Assembly: GCF_964355755.1 (NCBI RefSeq)
Contig: NC_092670.1
Span: 2,629,001 to 2,693,000, forward strand
Length of the DNA stretch: 64,000 nucleotides
Reading direction: 5' to 3'
Origin: Antedon mediterranea
Taxonomy: Eukaryota > Echinodermata > Crinoidea > Comatulida > Antedonidae
Shown: positions 26,701 to 38,700 of the stretch, piece by piece
Position numbering within the stretch: position 1 is the stretch's first letter
Layout: each line of letters begins with the position of its first letter
The notes under the pieces: generated by a model
Seen by the model: only the letters and a program-made list of their open reading frames with translations
Told to the model about the DNA's origin: nothing
Database searches by the model: none
Translations under genes and position numbers: made by a program

Positions 26701-29700
26701 GTTTTCAGATCAGTGTTTTTGTCTTTTAGACGAAAGATTCTGGCTTTCGCAGCCGCGTCAGAGCATCCTATTAGTTTGTCTCTTAGCATCTCGTCTTCTT
26801 TCGTATCAAACTTACATTCTTCTGCCAATTGTCTTAGACGGACAGAATATTGGTCGATGGTCTCGCCAGTTTCTTGTTTTGCCGTGTAAAATCTGTGCCG
26901 TTCGTATAGAACTTTCCTTGTGGGCTTAAAATGTTCCTGTAACTTTGCTAATATTGTGTCATGGTCTGTCATTTCTGCGTCTGTGAGCCCTAATGTTTTT
27001 AGTCTCTTACGGCAGTCATCTCCCATGATTGATTTTAGGTCATTGCCTTTGGCGGTGTGATTGCGTAAGCCATGATATGGTGTACGTCGTTGTACAACGC
27101 TACTCACGGTTTCACGTTTTTTTACTTGTTGGACGCCTCACTGCAACGTTCTCTCGGCGCTCTGTCGGCGGTGCAGGGGTTAGCTAGCCTAGCTGACTTT
27201 CTCGTTATTTTACGCAAAGGAATCTTGATTAATTCTCCTGTCCTTTGGTCGGGGTCACCATGTTATGTTTGTTTTCAATATGTTATAGATACTGAGACTA
27301 GAGACAGATGTAAATACAAGTAAAGACTGTTATTTTATTCAGCTCAAGAAGCCGTGTCTCCATAACAACTTTGTGTCTCTCCTGCGCGCTCTATCTTGTC
27401 TAGAAGATCATATTAATTATTTAGTACAATAATGTAACACTGTTTATTTTTCGTAGCTTTTTAAAATTCCTCTCTATTTACAAAATTTGTGTACAAAAGA
27501 ATAGAGATTTTACTGTGTAATTTGAACTACTACTACTGATAAGAAAGTGCTTATTTTCAACAAGCTCCTATAACACAAATAAAATCCCAAAAATTATGAA
27601 ACATAGGGGAAACTATAGATTGATAATTATTGGAATGTATGATCAATAGAAATTTTTTGCCCGCACCTGGCCTTTAAAGGCGGTGGGGGTGCCATATTGT
27701 CCATAAACCTGTTTAAGTTGCTCGGATATACCGTTAACAAAAGGAACACCATCGGGATTTTTCTAGTACTAGATGTAGGAAGAACTGGATTCGATTTGCA
27801 AGGTGTCTGGTGTTTCTTTACCGTGGCACGCTTAAAACTCCAATCTGCGTATCCACAGCGTTTTAATGCCAATTTAACATGTTTAACTTCATTGTCTTTA
27901 TCAACTTGTTGTGTGACAATAGTATCAGCTCGATGAAAAAGTGTCCTAATCACACAAAGTTTCTGCTCTAGTGGGTGATGGGAGTCAAAAGCCAGATATT
28001 GGTCAGTCTGGGTTGGTTTTTTATACACACTGACCTAACCTCCCATCGGATTGTCTTTTCACAAGCATATCCAGAAAGGGCAGCTGTCCGTCTTTTTTAG
28101 GATCATTGGTAAACTTTATGTGTCAATTCTGGCTGTTAATATGATCAGTAAATTCTTAAACTTTGGATTTGTTGATAATCACCTAAGTATCATCCACGTA
28201 TCGAAACCACACTTTCGAACCACATTTCGCAGATTTTAGAGCTTTAAGTTCAAAATCTTCCATATACATGTTCGCGATGATTGGACTAACAGGAGATCCC
28301 ATAGCGCAACCATGATCTTGTTGGTATAATTGATCTCTAAATTTAAAATATGTGGTGATTAATCAAAATTCAAGTAATCTCACAACTTCTTCCGCGTTTA
28401 AATATGTCCTCTTCTTCCAGGTGGTATCCTTTGACAAAAGATCTTTAACTACTGCTATCGCCCCGTCTACAGGTACACTTGTAAACAAGGCGGTAACGTC
28501 GTATGATGTTTGTACGTCAGTTTCCGATAATCGAATGTCTTTCAACTTGAAGTCCTGCGAGTTTAAAATATGGTGGGTGGATTTGCCGACAAGAGTTGAT
28601 AAAATGTCCGTAACAAACCGAGCTAAGTTGTAAGAAACAGAACCAATACTCGACATTATGGGTCTAAGGCGCCTTCGGTAAATTATTTCAAACGACAAGA
28701 ACGCGTTTCGATTTTGACCGTCGTTGAAACGTGTTTGACAATCAACCGTTCTAATTAGTGCATCTAATTGAATATTCATGAGTAGGACCACGTTCCCGAC
28801 ACGCCTTTCCAAACGGAGCCGGAGCGTTGTAGCGCGTTTGTGTCACGCAAACGGCTTCCCTTTGTCTCGCCAGTTCAAACAAAACATCGACGTTCGAACA
28901 CGTTTTTGTCACAGAGTCGCGTTTTCTATTATCTCGGACTCTTGCAAACTAATCGGGGAACCCCCTTTCGCGGCAAACATCACGGTATAATTGGACAGGC
29001 CGTATACGGTGAAGCTAAAACAACGTCTAATAATAATATGGTGAAGCATAAACAAACGGTTTTCGTAGATTTTAAAGTGAAATAAAATGTACAATGTATT
29101 TGTAGCGCAATGATTATATAACCGATCGGCAGTTCACAAATTGTAAAAATAACCGCAATTTAGCTAGGCGCAGTTGATCGCGAGCGAGTGACAGCAAATC
29201 GTCGCTTTGCATTACCTTCTATCTCGCTAGCTACTTGGCGCCAAATCACGTTTACACGAATCAATCGTTTATAAGCATCACTAAATCGTATCTTCATATT
29301 ATTATGACAGTATTAATATCGCGCTATTTACCGTTACTAAATACTAGATATATCAATTTATATTTCAGATAAAAGTTAAAAAATCGTCGGTAATCTGAAA
29401 GAAATCTATTTTAACAGTACGGTGTTTGAACCATGGGAAACGTTATGATAATCTCTTAGATAAGCAATTCTGGCTATACATAATTAATTTTACATGAACA
29501 TTATCAGAACACAAAAACATTTTTTTTTTAGCAAGAGGCACATTAATTTAGTTTTTGAATGGATAAAATTGATGCAGTATTTACAGAGTTACGATTTTAG
29601 CCGCTAGTTTTTCACTCATTTATCGGGCTGTTGAATGTTTTGTTTGCACCCCCTAACCCTGCAACGATTATATGCACCTTATTCACGTACTGTTTTTCCA

Positions 29701-32700
29701 TTCGACCGTATTAAGCTTATACTATACTATATATATTTATTATACTATACCAGCCAGGGAGTTGATATACTAGCCTGAGTAGGTTATTAAAATAATGCAA
29801 TAGCTAGCTTATTTTCACAATGAATGTACCATATTTAGTTCTAGGCCCAGCTAGTTACTTTTTACTAGGCCGGCCGGCAAATTGATTGTGGTCGATTTAG
29901 GTTATTCCTAGCTAGCTAAAAAGCCATCGAATTCTTTACTGAATCCCAGACTTGGGCCTAGCCTCTGTAACTAAACACCATTTTTAATTTAGTATGGTGC
30001 GTTAAAACAATTGTAGCCTAAAATTCCTTTTGGTGAATGAGATTCTATATAACAACAAACAATGTTGATTGAAAATCATAATGTCCATGCAATCACACAT
30101 GTACGGATTTTCTCCTCCATGATGAGCACACACATGTTTTGGGTGATTTCTGTTGGATCATTCCATTATGTAATAGGAAGCCACATATATTCTACATTTT
30201 TATTAAATAATATTGTATGGGTTTTACTTCTTTTATTTTAAATTTAATATACCGCACACACTTTTATGCTTTTATTTATTTCCAATGACATTAATACTAA
30301 TCAAAGCACTTTCAGATTAATACTAGCACATTTTATGATTCACTCACTAATGGAACAAACAAAAGGTAAACAAATAGCAGAGGGAATTGGCAACTAAGGT
30401 GGAACAGCCTGTGTTTTTAAAGCTTGATACAAAAAAACGTCCCTACTTCGTAAAATGCTTAATACGGCACCGATTTTTTTCATTCAGAAGCTATTTTAAT
30501 TAACTAAATCATTATAGGGAATTTAATGTACATATACTGACTGAAAAAAGTACAAAAATTGATTAAAAGTTAGTAACAGTACAGATGCATGGCCTTAGAC
30601 TTATTGTTAATGGAATCCCTGCTGTGTGTGTAAACACATTAAACCACATGGTGCGGACAGGGTGCACGAAATGTTAGGCGCATGTATCTCAGTTTCCTAT
30701 GCGTTATAATTTCCAGCCATTAAATAAATTTCCCACGATGTAAACGAACGTAGAGACACGATCCAACAAAATGACTAGGCCAACTTATAAAAATAATATA
30801 GCGTCCAGTCGATCCAGAAACGATCCCGACAAAAAAAGATCGTCAACAATTTTCATTCTAAATATAGTATCAGAACGTTCAGTCGGTCGCTCAAAAAGAG
30901 TGCCGACAGAAGACCGTAATTAATACATACCTAGTTTTTTTTTGTCACATGGCATGAAACACGATACTCTTTTTTTAAACATCGGTACCAGGGGTGGCTA
31001 ATTACGTGTACCTGGATTTTGTGTCACATGATACGTAATACTCTCTTAGCTGCTCTGAACTGTTCCCGCGATTCACATGTTTTTTTCCCTCCATCCAAAT
31101 TCTAGTCGGGCATTTTCTTTAATAATTTAAAAGGCATATCTTAAATGGAATATATATTTATATTACATAGCCTATGTAAATACGCTAACGTGATTGTTTG
31201 AAACTGCATCACATGACTACCGCTGCGAGGATCGTAAATCGTATATATCCTCGAGAACGATGATATTGACTGTGTAATTTTCGCGTAATTATCGTGTCCC
31301 CTGTCATTAAACATATAGATTCTCGAGTACGATGATATTGACTGTGTAATTTTCGTGTGCCAACACTCGCGTTGCCGATAAATAAACAAAAGTCATCAAC
31401 TCGATCTTGAACTCGGGTGGAATTGTCACTCCATCGCAAGACAACGCTTCAACCGTTGCGCCACGGGAAGTTGCTTGAAGAAATTAATCTTCTAAACTAT
31501 TTAAACTATGCATACATAGCGCCCTCATTTGTTAAAAGTCCACCCTAAATGTGATGAAACACCGTTTGTGATTGGTCAATACTCACGGTAGTAACCTAGT
31601 AACTAGTACGCGCTGAACATCCGGTGATTCGGCTCCTCGAAGATTGAGAAGAAGACGAATTGTTTATTCGGCCTACCTGATTATAATATTATTATTTTTA
31701 ATAGGCTTATTGATGGAAATTCTTCTGTTAATTTAAACGACCTAGGCCTAAGTGAATATTTTATTGCCAAGGAATCATTAATTAGTAATTATCTGTATAT
31801 TATTCTTCGCAAGGTAAGGTGTCTAGGCAGGCTTGTTTAAATACAATACAAATACTATAGGAGGCCTAGCCTAGCTTCACCCAAAACAGCAGACTTGTTC
31901 TTGGCTATATAATATAACAGATATTGCCTTTTATATCGGTTAAATATAAGATTTGACATCCCCTCGGGAATGATATTAAGTTCTCGGGGAATATATATTT
32001 CCCTCAGCTGGCGCTTCGGGAAATATATATTCCCTCGAACTTAATATCATTCCCTCGGGGATGTCAAATCTTATATTTAACCTCTAAGCAGTCAATATCT
32101 GTATAATCTTGCATATATTTTGTTGGTGTCCTAGCCTAGGTGTTGTTTTTTTTATAATTCGCTAACCCAAGGTAGTGTAGGCCGCATTATTATTACATTG
32201 CAATGTTGTTTACGGGCTGTGTGGGGCCGTATCAAGGGAATCCCCACAAACAAGGAATCGCGTTTGTAGCGATATTGTACGCATTGTTTTTGTATATTTT
32301 TCCGTAATTCGGTAAGGAGTATAACTCCATGCATGGAGTTTCTCCATGGTAGGCCTAGGCCTCCTCTAGAGACTGGCCACCTCTAGAGACTAGGCCCTAG
32401 TACCAAGGTTTAAAAAGTAATTTTTATGTAAAGTACGTCTTGACAAACGGCGGGCGTGTGAAGAACAATATACCGTTATCTGGAAATTTAATACTCAATG
32501 AAGGAATCGTACAAAATGACAAACAATAATGCTGCTCAGTCAAACGTTCAATGGGGCGGAGCAACATGCCAAACGTGAATAAACGCGTCCAAACGGGGTT
32601 CCCCCAAATGGTCTGCCAAACGCGTCTTTACGACCTTTGTCGTAATACAATAGCAAACGTGCCTGAACGCGTTCTTGTCGTTTGAAATAATTTACCGAAG

Positions 32701-35700
32701 GCGCCTAAGTGGAATATGGTTTTTATGAACTTTCGGTAACCCATATATACACGGAACCACGCAAGCAATTGGTCTTAGTTTATCATACAAATATTGATCG
32801 ATGGATCCTTTCTCTTTCAGTTCCTTGAGAAGCTTAAGCAAACGGTTCCTGTAAGTGTTGGTAGGGTCTTTCATTACGAGTAATATTCCTACTCGGAGGA
32901 TTGGCATGCCTGAGAATATTGGTTACCTTAGAGGGGGGCCGAGAACTTTAAAAAGTCTATGACTCTCTACTAGAAACACCTAGTAGGAAGCCATCTGCGT
33001 CCAGAAGTAGGGAGTCAATCAGTCGTCAGTCAGCTAACACCCGCTGAGGACGGAGATGGTTTCTCCGAAAATATTACGGAAATTTGATTTTAGTGTGAGT
33101 GTCGTAGAACAGTATTAAACCTTATTTTAATGTTTATGACCGATATGTATGAATCTCTTCATTCTCATCTCAAAATATGATATTGGTAATTGTATTAAAT
33201 AATGTTAGAAGTTTTACAAATTTGATTTTAATTTACATTATAATTTCTTTGATGATTTTACCACAACAAACAAGTGACATAATTTATGTAATCATATAAC
33301 TTAAAATAACAAAACTTTCTAAACTTATGCATTTGTTGGAAATTTGTTTGTAATTCTGTAAAAGTGATGTCCTGATTTCCTAAATAAAGTAGAATATTAA
33401 GACCTCAACTTTATTGAAATAAAACATACTTTCTGCTGCATTTCTGGGTGGTTCAGGTTCATGACTTCTTGATCGTTTTCTTCTTGATCGTTTACTTTTT
33501 GATCGTTTACCTATAAAAAAAACATAACAATACAGTATAGATTACCATGGGTACTCTCTATTTATATCTAAGTGGGCTTCATTTGTAACATTTATATTTT
33601 CAGGAAATATTGTTAGTCTTGTTAGTCCAAGTGTAAATACAGTATCCAGTTTTTATCCAGCATTTATTAAGTAATAGATTATAATTTACTTATGCGTTTA
33701 TTGGAAATTTGTTTGTAATTCTGTAAAACTGATGTCCTGATTTCCTAAATAAGTAGAATATTAAGACCTCAACTTTATTGAAATAAAACATACTTTCTGC
33801 TGCATTTCTGGATGGTTTTCTTCTTGATCGTTTACTTTTTGATCGATTTCTTCTTGATCGTTTATCTATAAAGAAACATATAACTCAGGATATTCTTAAA
33901 GCAAAACATATAAGAAATGTTATGTGTATGGAAATGAATCGTTGGCCAAAACTTATATTAAATACAATTATTAGATTTAAGAATTTTAATTCAAGGTACC
34001 AATTTATTAATGAATTTGAAAAAACTTGTGATTATATTAAGTTCGATTTCAATGCCATTCTTAATGATATATGTACAGGTACTGAGATTGATATGAACTG
34101 GGTCAAGCCATTTGAAAATACAATTGGAACAATTAGTAGTTGTATTATTGTAGTTTTAGTTTGAAAATAACTTTTGTAATAGCGTCGAGTCAAATTTTAT
34201 GTCGTTATCTCAAATATGTTTCAGTTTTTATTTTTCATTGTTTTTGTATTGAAGCACCATCTACGCATGTGTGCCACTGTTAAAAAAGTGTTGTTCCAAA
34301 TAAATATTGTTATTATTATTATTATAGATTACCATGTTTACTCTCTTTTTATATCTACTGTAAGTGGCTTCATTTGTAACATTTATATTTTCAAGAAACA
34401 TTGTTAGTCCAAGTGTAAATATCCAGTTTTGGTTACCATTTATTAAGTAATCTATATATAAATTTACGTAAGGGCAAAATTCGGTAAATCGCGCCTTACT
34501 TCTAGAATTTTCACTCGATGGTATGTAAAGTTGGTTCGTACTTTCGGTACTGATTTTAACCGCCTGATGTAACCCTGTTTACTAATTAAATTGAGTTAGA
34601 TAATTAGTTATTGACGATTAAAACGAATTTAGGTTCAACGATTTGCCCCAAATAGGGGTGTTTTCCGATCGTGGTATACACTGTCTAATGGATGTCCGTC
34701 TTGAAAAATACCCGCCAAAAAAATGCGAGGAGGCTTCGCATTTTTCTATCTCCTCCTACGATAATTGTTTTTAATAGCTGAAAACCGGTTGAACAGCTAG
34801 AGTACACCATCATAATGTTGAAGACAGGCCGATTTTCTTTAAAAAATACTATTTTGATAGATTTAATATACGATTATACAAATGTATTGATTTGCGATGA
34901 ATGGAACATCCCAATCTCTCAGTCTGCCAGAGTTTGGTTTAACACAAGTACTGTAGGTAAATTTATGAGCCCTTGGTTTAACACATACGGTAGGTAAATA
35001 TATGGGCCCTTTGAGAATAAACTTGCAATACTTTGACAATACTGTAAATACCTATTAACTATTTTTCATTTGAATCGAACATTTCTTACTGTGAATGTTC
35101 GTACTGTTAGATGTAATATAAAAATATATACAAATAAACTTTATTACTGAGACTGTGGATAGGCTCTACTGTTAGATATACAAATAAACTTTATACTGAC
35201 AGTTCCTTCTCAACGTTTGTATTAATTAATAATTACCAAAAATATAAACGTCGTAGTGGTGTATCGTGACATGTACTTTAATATTTCAATCGATTATGAC
35301 AGTGACAGTTTTAACAAAGTATTAAATCGCAAATGTTTTAGGCCTACTGTATTTAGAGGTATATTATTTATAGGCCTATAAAACATGAACAAAATATTTC
35401 GTTACTCAGTGGATAAAGAATATATTTAAAAATTGTTCCTCTTTGTACCTATCCGCTTTCCCATCCCTCAACCCAAATGTTACATAGCGAGGAGGCTTCG
35501 CATTTTCCTATCTCCTCCTACGATAATTGTTTTTAATAGCTGAAAACCGGTTGAACAGCTAGAGTACACCATCATAATGTTGAAGACAGGCCGATTTTCT
35601 TTAAAAAATACTATTTTGATAGATTGCTAGAGTACACCATCATAATGTTGAAGACAGGCCGATTTTCTTTAAAAAATACTATTTTGATAGATTTAATATA

Positions 35701-38700
35701 CGATTATACAAATGTATTGATTTGCGATGAATGGAACATCCCAATCTCTCAGTCTGCCAGAGTTTGGTTTAACACAAGTACTGTAGGTAAATTTATGAGC
35801 CCTTGGTTTAACACATACGGTAGGTAAATATATGGGCCCTTTGAGAATAAACTTGCAATACTTTGACAATACTGTAAATACCTATTAACTATTTTTCATT
35901 TGAATCGAACATTTCTTACTGTGAATGTTCGTACTGTTAGATGTAATATAAAAATATATACAAATAAACTTTATTACTGAGACTGTGGATAGGCTCTACT
36001 GTTAGATATACAAATAAACTTTATACTGACAGTTCCTTCTCAACGTTTGTATTAATTAATAATTACCAAAAATATAAACGTCGTAGTGGTGTATCGTGAC
36101 ATGTACTTTAATATTTCAATCGATTATGACAGTGACAGTTTTAACAAAGTATTAAATCGCAAATGTTTTAGGCCTACTGTATTTAGAGGTATATTATTTA
36201 TAGGCCTATAAAACATGAACAAAATATTTCGTTACTCAGTGGATAAAGAATATATTTAAAAATTGTTCCTCTTTGTACCTATCCTCTTTCCCATCCCTCA
36301 ACCCTAATGTTACATAGCGAGGAGGCTTCGCATTTTCCTATCTCCTCCTACGATAATTGTTTTTAATAGCTGAAAACCGGTTGAACAGCTAGAGTACACC
36401 ATCATAATGTTGAAGACAGGCCGATTTTCTTTAAAAAATACTATTTTGATAGATTGCTAGAGTACACCATCATAATGTTGAAGACAGGCCGATTTTCTTT
36501 AAAAAATACTATTTTGATAGATTTAATATACGATTATACAAATGTATTGATTTGCGATGAATGGAACATCCCAATCTCTCAGTCTGCCAGAGTTTGGTTT
36601 AACACAAGTACTGTAGGTAAATTTATGAGCCCTTGGTTTAACACATACGGTAGGTAAATATATGGGCCCTTTGAGAATAAACTTGCAATAGGTTCGGAAA
36701 ATGTTAAAAACCAATTTCTATTATTTGAATCGGTAAACAGTTTCCATTTATTATACATTGATAATGAAACATGAAATATTCCTATTTATGTCCCTCGAGG
36801 TTCATTACAATTTATATTTAGTAGTCCCACGGACTTCATCTTAGCCACTCCCCCGAGTGCTAAGGCCAAATTTATGATACCCTACTTTCTATGTAAGTTT
36901 AGTTACAGTTAGTTCTTGACGATAATACAACGAATTTAGGTTACACCCTTCGGCCGCGAAAACGTTTCTGTACAAATATGATACCGATTGGCTTTATTTC
37001 ATTCAACAGCGACCATAATCTCGCCAATTACAGGATAGATAAACTATTTTATTATTGATGTGCTTATAAATTAAGACTCATGTAAACAGCTTGATTACAT
37101 CATTTTACAGACAAACGAAACTTTTTTAAACCTACTGTTTCAATAACTGAGTATAATACTGTATACGTTTTCATAAGTAAGTGCATATACATTTTCGTGT
37201 TTTCATTGACGAGATTGTAATAGTAACTTCAGTAACTATTACAGTACTTATTTATTATACGACACAAGACAATTGTATCTGACAGGTACGTACATTATTC
37301 TAAAAAATAAGTCTAGATAGATCCCTTAGGCGTCATAAATCACAGGCCAACAAATCAGTACTCATGACAGAAATTCGACCCAGTTTGGTTCACACAAATG
37401 TTTACAGGAAGTTCAACACCACAACCGATGATTTGCCCTAAATATTTAGGTAGACTACAGTTTAATTTTTCACTGAATAGGAGCTTGAATTTCCGATTTC
37501 CATTTCGCAGAATGTCTAGGTCTATTTATTTAGTTTGGTTCTTATAATATATAAATACAATCAACTTTATTACTGCGGTTCCATCATCACCACCACGTGC
37601 CGCCCAATTCCCGTACATACATTTCCATTTCTCCCTAATTTCTTTAATCCACATAAATTAATGGTCCTTTATGGAATCCAGTATTGGTTTTGTTGTCTCT
37701 ATTTCTGAATACCCCAATTAGGGGGACACTTCCGTTTTTGTTTAGTGTCCCAAAAAAGTCCCCGTCCGTGGATTCTACTGTATTCGAGAACCATCTGTGA
37801 GCACCCCTAGATGGTACGCGAGCGAAGCGAGCGTGCCATCTAGTAGATATAATTTTAGTTACAAACACAAAAAAACTATGATATTAAATGAATCTCAATT
37901 TTGTAGCAAGTTTTTTGTTTCAAATTATTTAACAATAATTTTTATTTTTAAATGATTTACAGTATGGATAAAACTTAGTGTTAACCATTAATGCAATCAA
38001 TGCTAAGAAAAATGTACTGTGCTTGAGAAAGTTTGCTAAAAACATATTATTTATCCATGTCTAGATTTACATTTTTTTTGTTTAAAGTATTGTAGTGGTA
38101 CTGTTGGTAGTCTCTTGATGCTAGCAGAGTATTAAGAGTTTATTAACAATATGTTTAAAATGAGCTATGTGTAAGAAATAAAGGCAACATACCCAAGCTT
38201 GAACTTCTTGATTTTTCAAGCTCCCCTAAAAAAAGAATAAAAATACAAATCTCAGTTAAAATTACGGTACTTAGAAAATAAGTACGGTTTAGGAAGGCAT
38301 TTAAACAAAAATACAGATTCAGCCAGTCTAATTTGTGCTGGAAAAGCATTCCAGAACACGGGGCTTATATACTATAGTTACAATAGTCCATTCTGTCATT
38401 AACACTAAGGTTAGATGGACATGTTTATTACAGTTACCATACTGTATTATTGCTTTTTATATAATAATAATTGATTATTCTGTCTGATAATATTTTTCAA
38501 CATAATATGTAGGAACAATGACAGCAAATGCACAATGTGCCTTCAGTGGTTGCCAAATTTAGGGCATGTTACTTAAAACTTGGATGTAACCACTGTTTAG
38601 TTGATGAAAGAAAGTTAGTGCCTGTCATTGCCTTGTAAAACTTGTATTCAAAGAACACAACAATACCTCCAATAAGGTTATCTCCATTGAAGCTACTATT

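Larger units (their letters stand above)
18893..27439 (-). mobile_element. Gypsy-type LTR retrotransposon, nested and interrupted
   Basis: Two 179-bp LTRs (18893-19071, 27261-27439) start TGTTATG and end GTAACA on the plus strand, so TG...CA as expected. They differ at about four positions by eye. On the minus strand the order is 5' LTR, primer site, gag-pol frame with zinc knuckles, protease, RT and RNase H, integrase in pieces, polypurine tract, 3' LTR. Two larger insertions (22339-24079 and about 19803-21937), a ~45-bp insert near 24330-24368 and in-frame stops disable it. No matching target duplication flanks the LTRs, so an end may have been altered. Confidence 0.9.
18535..27672. mobile_element. 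hAT-like insertion in the Penelope ORF, itself containing gypsy
   Basis: The Penelope coding frame breaks in a Phe-Lys (TTTAAA) position and resumes at the matching TTTAAAG on the other side (18527-18534 TTTAAAGC; 27673-27680 TTTAAAGG). The inner ends are weakly inverted: CAGATACAGGCA on the left and, as complement, CAGGTGCGGGCA on the right. Removing the gypsy element leaves about 0.6 kb of non-coding sequence, consistent with a non-autonomous hAT-like element with an 8-bp duplication. Confidence 0.55.
28668..32705. mobile_element. 4.0-kb TIR element with TTA/TAA target duplication (Harbinger-like)
   Basis: Both ends carry the same 40-bp inverted repeat beginning GGCGCCTTCGGTAAATTATT, by eye without mismatch. 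TAA flanks both sides (28665-28667, 32706-32708). Deleting the element plus one TAA joins the Penelope frame exactly across ...IPLRP.... A 3-bp TWA duplication is typical of PIF/Harbinger. No transposase or Myb-like frame is recognised, so it seems non-autonomous; subterminal CAAACG words are frequent. The identical TIRs suggest recent movement. Confidence 0.85.

Noticed and set aside
24870-27323. Plus-strand open frames of 60-166 codons opposite gag-pol
   Set aside because: Shadows of the 912-codon minus-strand gypsy frame; no motifs.
18888-27445. Target-site duplication of the gypsy element
   Set aside because: Flanks read CCACAC on the left and CTGTTT on the right; no 4-6 bp duplication matches.
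34815-36657. Three identical plus-strand frames starting MLEYTIIM or MLKTGRF
   Set aside because: They arise from the 762/830-bp tandem repeat and have no recognisable domain; a short DEWN(I/V)P resemblance to a frame near 42850 is too short to use.
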